Below, piece after piece: positions 15,040 through 21,027 of a stretch of DNA of 21,027 nucleotides. Made by a program: the position numbers and the translations under genes. Position 1 is the stretch's first letter; the number at the start of each line of letters is the position of its first letter. The stretch comes from JBOHCT01 sp050699055 (GTDB taxonomy: Bacteria; Actinomycetota; Actinomycetes; Streptosporangiales; JBOHCT01): assembly GCA_050699055.1 (NCBI GenBank), contig JBOHCT010000055.1, positions 1 to 21,027 on the forward strand, read 5' to 3'. Under the pieces are notes generated by a model. It was given only the letters and a program-made list of their open reading frames with translations. It was not told where the DNA came from and made no database searches.

Positions 15040-16356
15040 TTACTGCCGGCCGACCGCGGGAAGCTCGGTGCGTTGCATCTCCTTGCGTACGCGTACGGCC
15101 TCGTCGTTCTCGTCGACCTTGACGTCAGTCCAGTGGATCACCTCGCCGGCGCCGATCGGAACAGTCAGCTCGACGTCGTGGGCGAGCCCGATCGGCAGGG
15201 CGCCACTGGGTACGGAGTCAGCGGCGGGCGCGATTCGCCCCCACACGGTGTAGCCGCCCTCACCGTCGAGGATCTCGCCCGCGGCCAGGTCGCGTTTGGC
15301 GACCGCCACGACGTCGGAACGGAAGCCCGTCGGCGCACCGGTCGCCTCGCCCCGCAGGGCCACCGAGGCGACGCTGACGCCGACCTCGAGCCCAATGAGG
15401 TGATAGGGGCGGTAGAGAGCCGCGCGGCGGCCGCTGTCGTCGGTCGCGAGGCCGTACTCGCCGAGGCAGCGCGCGGTGTAGTCCGACGGCGCCTCGAAGA
15501 CCACGTATACGCCGAACTGCAGGTGGTCGGCGAGGGGACGGCCGTCACGGGACAGGCTCGAGACCACCTCGACGGTCCCCCGGTGGTGCAGTGTCCCGCC
15601 GGCGTCGCGGGGCCCACACACCCTGGTCAGGTCCGCGGCCCCGGCCGGCGGGAACCCGAGCCCGTCGGGCGGCGGCGTCAGACCGGTGGCGTTCGCCACC
15701 GCCGTCATCTCGATACCGGACTTCGTGCCGTCGACGAAGGAGTTGAACATCTTCGGGTTGTAGTCGCCGGTCGCGACCTGTTCGGCGGTGAACCCGAAGT
15801 TCGGCCAGACCGTCTCGGGGGTCGAGGCGTGGAAGGACGGCAGATAGCGTGTCCCCTTACCGGCGCAGATCACCGTGAGCCCCACCGCCCGGGCCCAATC
15901 CACCAGCTCGCAGATGAGCGCCGGTTGGTCCCCGTACGCCAGCGAGTAGACGATGCCGGCCTCGGCGGCTCGCCGCGCCAGCAGTGGCCCGGCGAGAGCG
16001 TCGGCCTCGACGTTGACCATGACCACGTGCCGCCCGTGCCGGCAACAGGCCAACGCGTGACGGACGCCCGCGACCGGGTTCCCGGTCGCTTCCACCACGA
16101 CCTCGACGTCATCCGCCGCGATCAGCCCCTCCGCGTTCGCTGTCACACGAGGACGCCCCTCGTCGGGCCAGCCCGTACGCCACAAGGCGGCCTCGACCCG
16201 TTCAGGCGACAGGTCCGCGACCTCGATCACCCGCAACCCACGCGTCACCCGCGCCTGCGCGAGAAACATCGACCCGAACTTACCCGCGCCGATCAAACCC
16301 ACCCCGACCGGCCGACCAGCCGCGGCACGCTCAGACAACAGACGCGCAAGACTCAC
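15040..16356 (-). CDS. COG4091-type NAD(P)-dependent oxidoreductase with C-terminal SAF domain
   Basis: 438 residues from GTG 16356, chosen for GAGGGGAGA upstream and for the family-like beginning SLARLLSERAAAGRPVGVGLIGAGKFG. A Rossmann fold (about 16-150) has GAGKFG at 23-28 and a conserved VVEATGNP (87-94). A middle domain (about 150-340) contains AGKGTRYLPSFHASTPETVW and TKSGIEM. A SAF-like domain is at about 345-425. The group is annotated as predicted homoserine dehydrogenase but includes the DXP-reductoisomerase-like (DRL) enzymes of Brucella and other sugar-acid oxidoisomerases, so homoserine is not a safe substrate call. It ends 135 bases from the regulator gene, and I infer a role in the same catabolic block. 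Confidence 0.85.
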   Translation of the reverse strand: MSLARLLSERAAAGRPVGVGLIGAGKFGSMFLAQARVTRGLRVIEVADLSPERVEAALWRTGWPDEGRPRVTANAEGLIAADDVEVVVEATGNPVAGVRHALACCRHGRHVVMVNVEADALAGPLLARRAAEAGIVYSLAYGDQPALICELVDWARAVGLTVICAGKGTRYLPSFHASTPETVWPNFGFTAEQVATGDYNPKMFNSFVDGTKSGIEMTAVANATGLTPPPDGLGFPPAGAADLTRVCGPRDAGGTLHHRGTVEVVSSLSRDGRPLADHLQFGVYVVFEAPSDYTARCLGEYGLATDDSGRRAALYRPYHLIGLEVGVSVASVALRGEATGAPTGFRSDVVAVAKRDLAAGEILDGEGGYTVWGRIAPAADSVPSGALPIGLAHDVELTVPIGAGEVIHWTDVKVDENDEAVRVRKEMQRTELPAVGRQ

Positions 16357-16466
16357 GACCGTCTCCCCTCTGTCTGCCGAGACAGGACAACGGGCTCGAA
16401 CCCACCGTAGAGGTCCGGACAGCCCGATACCCGCCTCGAGTCGTGGAACACCGAGCTCGTCGGCTA

Positions 16467-16496
16467 CGTTTACTGAGGCAGGATGCGAAGCGTCAA
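16467..16496 (-). promoter_or_regulatory. Possible promoter of the COG4091 gene
   Basis: TTGACG (16491-16496) is a strong -35. TAAACG (16467-16472) follows 18 bases on, a weak -10. The leader to the GTG at 16356 would be about 105 bases. No convincing plus-strand promoter for the T-box transcript was found in 16357-16549. Confidence 0.3.
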
Positions 16497-16549
16497 TGGG
16501 GACGAGTATCACCGGACGCAGCCGCGAGCGACCCGGGGACGGTGTGAGC

Positions 16550-16748
16550 CCGGGGGCGTGCACGGTGCGAAGATCACCCCGGAGCGGCCGGAAGAACGGC
16601 GTCGCGGCCTACGCGAGGCGACGCACAGTAGACCCGGCAGCAGACTGTGAACGAGTGGGCCGGGCCGGTGGCGCGGCCAAGGAGGGTGGTACCGCGGGGC
16701 CTCGCGAGACCTCGTCCCTCTGCTTCGACGCCATCGCCTTGTGAGGGA
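16550..16748 (+). promoter_or_regulatory. T-box riboswitch (tRNA-Ile sensor) of ileS, translational type
   Basis: The T-box core AAGGAGGGTGGTACCGCGG is at 16679-16697; its bulge TGGT (16687-16690) fits the ACCA end of tRNA-Ile. A short Stem I is possible from CCGGGG (16550-16555) with CCCCGG (16577-16582), placing an Ile codon ATC (16573-16575) in its loop as specifier. A 6-bp stem CACAGT/ACTGTG (16624-16629 and 16644-16649) follows. TCCCTC (16715-16720) can pair either with GAGGG of the T-box (16682-16686) or with the ileS SD region GAGGGA (16743-16748). Uncharged tRNA-Ile would favour the first and free the SD. There is no U-tract terminator, so control is probably at translation, as known for actinobacterial ileS. 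Confidence 0.92.
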
Positions 16749-16757
16749 ACACCCGCC

Positions 16758-19700
16758 GTGACAGAGACGCACCAGGCCACGGGGACCCGCTCGGCCGCAG
16801 GGTTCCGTCCGCGGTTCCGCCCGCTTCCGGCGCGGGTCGACCTGCCTGCCCTCGAGCTCGACGTGCTGCGACGCTGGCACGACGACGACATCTTCGCGCG
16901 GTCGCTGCGGCGGACCGAGGACGGCCCGCTCTGGGTCTTCTACGAAGGCCCGCCGTACGCCAACGGCACCCCAGGCGTCCATCACGTCGAGGCTCGGGTC
17001 TTCAAGGACGTCTTCCCGCGCTTCAAGACGATGAAGGGCTTCCACGTACCGCGCAAGGCGGGCTGGGACTGCCACGGCCTGCCGGTCGAGGTGGCGGTGG
17101 AGAAGGAGCTCGGCTTCTCCGGCAAACGCGACATCGAGGCGTACGGCGTCGCGGAGTTCAACGCCCGCTGCCGCGAGTCGGTCATGCGGCACGTCGACGC
17201 GTTCGAGGACATGACCGAGCGGATGGGCTACTGGGTCGACATGTCCAAGGCGTACCGCACGATGGACGCGTCGTACGTCGAGGCGGTCTGGTGGTCGCTC
17301 AAGCGGGTCTTCGACAAGGGCCTGCTCGTCGAGGACCACCGCATCACGCCGTACTGCCCCCGCTGCGGCACCGGCCTGTCCGACCACGAGATGGGTCAGG
17401 AGGACGTCTACCAAACCGTCACGGACCCCTCCGTCTACGTCCGGCTGCCGATCACGTCCGGACCGCTCGCGGGCGAGGCGGATCTCCTGGTCTGGACCAC
17501 TACCCCGTGGACGCTCGTCTCCAACACCGCCGTCGCCGTCCACCCGGACGTCACGTACGTCGTCGCCCGGCGGCCGGGCGAGGGGAAGGCCCTGGTCGTC
17601 GCCGAGCAGCTGGTCGAGCGGGCGCTGGGCGAGGGCTGGACGATCGAGCGCCGGATCCAGGGCCGTGAGCTGGAGCGGACCACGTACCGTCGCCCCTTCG
17701 ACCTCGTGGCCTTCCCGAAGGGACCCGACAAGCAGAGCCCGAACGCCCACTACGTCGTGCTGGGCGACTACGTCACGGTCGAGGACGGCACCGGCCTCGT
17801 CCACGAGGCGCCGGCCTTCGGCGCCGACGACCTCGCGACCTGCCGGGCGTACGGCCTGCCCGTCGTCAATCCGATCCGCGGCGACGGCACGTTCGCGCCC
17901 GAGGTGCCGCTCGTCGGCGGGGAGTTCTTCAAGGACGCCGACAAGAAGCTCACCGCGAGCCTGGAGGAACGGGGCCTGCTGTTCCGCCACGAGACGTACG
18001 AGCACAGCTACCCGCACTGCTGGCGCTGCGGGACACCGCTGCTGTACTACGCGCTGCCGTCGTGGTACATCCGCACCACCGCGGTCAAGGAACGGTTGCT
18101 CGAGGAGAACGAGCGGACGAACTGGTACCCGGCGACCATCAAGCACGGCCGCTACGGCGACTGGCTGCGGAACAACGTCGACTGGGCGCTGTCGCGCAAC
18201 CGCTACTGGGGTACCCCGCTGCCGGTCTGGCGCTGCGAACAGGAGCATCTCACCTGCGTCGGCTCCCTCGCCGAGCTGTCTGAGCTGGCCGGGCATGACT
18301 TGTCCGACCTCGACCCGCACCGCCCGTACGTCGATGAGGTGAGTCTTCCGTGCCCGGACTGCGGCGGCGAGGCCCGGCGGGTGCCGGAGGTCATCGACGT
18401 GTGGTACGACTCCGGCTCGATGCCGTTCGCCCAGTGGGGCTACCCCCATCAAGGCGCGGAGACGTTCCGCGAGCGTTACCCCGCGCAGTTCATCTGCGAG
18501 GCCCTCGACCAGACCCGGGGTTGGTTCTACTCGCTGATGGCGATCGGGACGCTGGTCTTCGACAGGTCGTCGTACGAGAACGTCCTCTGCCTCGGCATCA
18601 TTCTCGCCGAGGACGGCAGGAAGATGTCGAAGCACCTCGGCAACGTACTGGAGCCACTGCCGCTCATGGAGCGGCATGGCGCGGACGCCCTGCGGTGGTT
18701 CATGCTCGCGAGCGGGTCGCCGTGGGCGTCCCGGCGTGTCGGTCACGCCGCGCTCGACGAGATCGTCCGCAAGATACTCCTCACCTACTGGAACACCGCG
18801 TCGTTCCTCACCTTGTACGCCCGCACCAGCGGCTGGCTGCCTGGGCACGCCGACGCCCCCGCGTACGCCGACCGTCCGCTGCTGGACCGCTGGCTGCTGT
18901 CCGAGCTGCACCGCAGCGTGTCCGAGGTGGACGCCGCCCTGGAGCGCTACGACACCGCGCGGGCCGGACGCCGACTGTCCGACTTCGTGGACGACCTGTC
19001 GAACTGGTACGTCCGGCGTTCCCGTCGGCGGTTTTGGGAGGGCGACACGGCAGCGTTGTCGACGCTCTACGAAACCGTGGAGACGCTGACGCGGCTGCTC
19101 GCGCCGTTCGTGCCTTTCGTGACCGACGGGGTGTGGCAGGCGATCGCGGCCGACGTGGACGCCGGGGCGCCCCGGTCGGTCCACCTCGCGAGCTGGCCCA
19201 CGCCGCGGGAACAGCTGGTCGATCCCGAGCTGTCGCGCACAATGGCGCTCGCCAGACGGTTGGTCGAGCTTGGGCGCACCGCTCGCGCGTCATCGGCCGT
19301 CCGGACCCGCCAGCCGCTCCCACGCGCTCTGGTCCCCGCCCGCGGCTTCGCCGAGCTGCCGGAGGAGCTGCGGGCGGTCATCGCCGACGAGCTCAACGTC
19401 CAGGCGCTCGAACCACTGACCGAGGTGAGTGGAGACCTCGTCGACTACACGGTGAAGCCGAACTTCCGCATACTCGGCCGCCGCTTCGGCAGACGAACGC
19501 CGGCCGTCGCGGACGCCGTGACCGCCGCCGACCCCCGCGGGCTCACCACGGCTGTGCGGGAGGGCGAGGCCACGGTACGGGTCGATGGCGAGGAGGTCAC
19601 TCTCGGCGCCGACGAGGTCATCGTGACGGAGACGCCGCGCACGGGTTGGGCGGTCGCGAGCGGCGCGGGCGAGACCGTCGCCCTGGACCTCGACATCACG

Positions 19701-19967
19701 CCGGAGTTGCGCAGGTCCGGCCGTGCCCGGGAGGTCGTACGCCTCGTCCAGGAGGCACGGAAGTCGAGCGGGCTCGATGTGGCGGACCGGATCGCGCTGT
19801 GGTGGGAGACCGACGACTCGGAGACCGCCGCCGCGATGCGCGGGCTCGAGACGACGATCGCGGGTGAGGTGCTGGCGACCTCGTACACCGAAGGGAAGCC
19901 CGACGCCGACCTTCCGGTTCACCGCGGCGACGACCTCAGTGTACGTTTCTGGCTCCGCCGGGCATAG
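16758..19967 (+). CDS. ileS: Isoleucyl-tRNA synthetase, eukaryote-like (IleS2-type)
   Basis: 1069 residues from GTG 16758, chosen for GAGGG ten bases upstream, inside the T-box sequestrator. The frame is open further upstream only through the riboswitch. It is a class I synthetase: the HIGH region reads PPYANGTPGVHHVEA with the His pair at 75-76, and KMSKS appears as KMSKH (622-626). The CP1 editing domain has TTTPW (247-251) and LVHEAPAFGADD. Cys pairs lie at 200/203, 421/424 and 532/535. The long form, with KMSKH and a large C-terminal region, fits the IleS2/eukaryote-like type common in Actinobacteria, which includes mupirocin-tolerant enzymes. It charges tRNA-Ile with isoleucine and removes mischarged valine. 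Confidence 0.97.
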   Translation: MTETHQATGTRSAAGFRPRFRPLPARVDLPALELDVLRRWHDDDIFARSLRRTEDGPLWVFYEGPPYANGTPGVHHVEARVFKDVFPRFKTMKGFHVPRKAGWDCHGLPVEVAVEKELGFSGKRDIEAYGVAEFNARCRESVMRHVDAFEDMTERMGYWVDMSKAYRTMDASYVEAVWWSLKRVFDKGLLVEDHRITPYCPRCGTGLSDHEMGQEDVYQTVTDPSVYVRLPITSGPLAGEADLLVWTTTPWTLVSNTAVAVHPDVTYVVARRPGEGKALVVAEQLVERALGEGWTIERRIQGRELERTTYRRPFDLVAFPKGPDKQSPNAHYVVLGDYVTVEDGTGLVHEAPAFGADDLATCRAYGLPVVNPIRGDGTFAPEVPLVGGEFFKDADKKLTASLEERGLLFRHETYEHSYPHCWRCGTPLLYYALPSWYIRTTAVKERLLEENERTNWYPATIKHGRYGDWLRNNVDWALSRNRYWGTPLPVWRCEQEHLTCVGSLAELSELAGHDLSDLDPHRPYVDEVSLPCPDCGGEARRVPEVIDVWYDSGSMPFAQWGYPHQGAETFRERYPAQFICEALDQTRGWFYSLMAIGTLVFDRSSYENVLCLGIILAEDGRKMSKHLGNVLEPLPLMERHGADALRWFMLASGSPWASRRVGHAALDEIVRKILLTYWNTASFLTLYARTSGWLPGHADAPAYADRPLLDRWLLSELHRSVSEVDAALERYDTARAGRRLSDFVDDLSNWYVRRSRRRFWEGDTAALSTLYETVETLTRLLAPFVPFVTDGVWQAIAADVDAGAPRSVHLASWPTPREQLVDPELSRTMALARRLVELGRTARASSAVRTRQPLPRALVPARGFAELPEELRAVIADELNVQALEPLTEVSGDLVDYTVKPNFRILGRRFGRRTPAVADAVTAADPRGLTTAVREGEATVRVDGEEVTLGADEVIVTETPRTGWAVASGAGETVALDLDITPELRRSGRAREVVRLVQEARKSSGLDVADRIALWWETDDSETAAAMRGLETTIAGEVLATSYTEGKPDADLPVHRGDDLSVRFWLRRA

Positions 19968-19984
19968 GACCGCCGCCGGGTCGC

Positions 19985-20748
<764 letters not shown>

Positions 20749-20749
<1 letters not shown>

Positions 20750-21027
20750 CAGACCCCTCCCCCGTGCCCATGCTCGGCCCCCATCGTCCGCAGGCGGGCG
20801 GCCATCTCCTCGGCAGGAGGGCGCTGGCGGAAGACGATCCGGCGCAGCCGTTGCAGCGGGGTCGGCGGCTGCTCGCGTGCCGACCCGCGGCCGAAGTAGC
20901 GCTCGACGTAGTACTGCCCCATGGTGAGCACCGACGTGATGATGAGGTACCAGATGCTCGCCGCGATCAGCAGCGGGATGGTCTGGTAGGTGCGGGAGTA
21001 GATCAGCTGAGCGGTGTAGAGCAGCTC
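20749..21027 (-). CDS. Polar amino acid ABC importer permease, C-terminal part (GluD/HisM type)
   Basis: The last 92 codons of a permease whose front lies beyond the window. It begins ELLYTAQLIYSRTYQTIPLL, the end of the transmembrane region common to glutamate/glutamine permeases, then a final membrane helix (LIAASIWYLIITSVLTM) and GQYYVERYFGRGS. A charged tail of about 45 residues follows (QRLRRIVFRQRPPAEE and onward), longer than usual but seen in actinobacterial GluD-like proteins. Translationally coupled to the ATPase gene. Confidence 0.9.

Noticed and set aside
16357..16563. An N-terminal extension of 69 residues on the COG4091 protein
   Set aside because: The extension has no family similarity, crosses the divergent promoter region, and a GTG with a strong ribosome-binding site lies exactly where the family normally begins.
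16509..19184. An 891-codon minus-strand open frame opposite ileS
   Set aside because: An antisense shadow caused by GC-biased third positions. The plus strand encodes a clear IleRS, and the shadow has no domain, start signal or sensible composition.

Overview
The window is chromosomal DNA from a high-GC actinobacterium. The signs are strongly G/C-biased third positions, many GTG starts, a translational-type T-box in front of a eukaryote-like ileS, a DnaE with a complete PHP metal site, and a DksA-like/lspA/rluD cluster. I can place it in Actinomycetota but not to genus.

Layout. (1) 1-3772, minus strand: dnaE, followed by a possible 35-codon ORF and the start of a small membrane protein cut by the window edge. 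(2) 3868-5276: an aromatic-pathway gene (degenerate DAHP-synthase-like barrel fused to a chorismate mutase). Its 389-bp upstream region holds a long rluD terminator hairpin, an unannotated 20-aa leader ORF with Tyr-Tyr-Ala-Phe-Thr-Trp codons, directly abutting hairpins, a perfect terminator hairpin and a 20-bp tandem repeat running up to the start codon. I read this as a ribosome-mediated attenuator. (3) 5277-7293, minus: a DksA/TraR-like zinc protein, lspA and rluD as one overlapping operon with a recognisable promoter. (4) 7636-16356: a catabolic block. A five-gene minus-strand operon encodes a Tat/lipoprotein solute-binding protein, two CUT1 permeases (no ATPase), a family III CoA-transferase and a ThDP enzyme closer to 2-hydroxyacyl-CoA lyases than to oxalyl-CoA decarboxylases. 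A divergent FCD-type GntR regulator follows, with a matching operator over the operon's possible -10, then a COG4091 oxidoreductase with a SAF domain. (5) 16357-19967, plus: T-box leader and ileS. (6) 19985-21027, minus: ATPase and partial permease of a polar amino acid importer.

How the parts may work together. In the block, the importer would bring in a carboxylate. The CoA-transferase would activate it using formyl-CoA, and the ThDP lyase would cleave it and regenerate formyl-CoA. This is the logic of oxalate Frc/Oxc, but the active-site motif points to a 2-hydroxy acid. The substrate is unknown. The two items most worth pursuing are this cycle and the aromatic leader-peptide attenuator.
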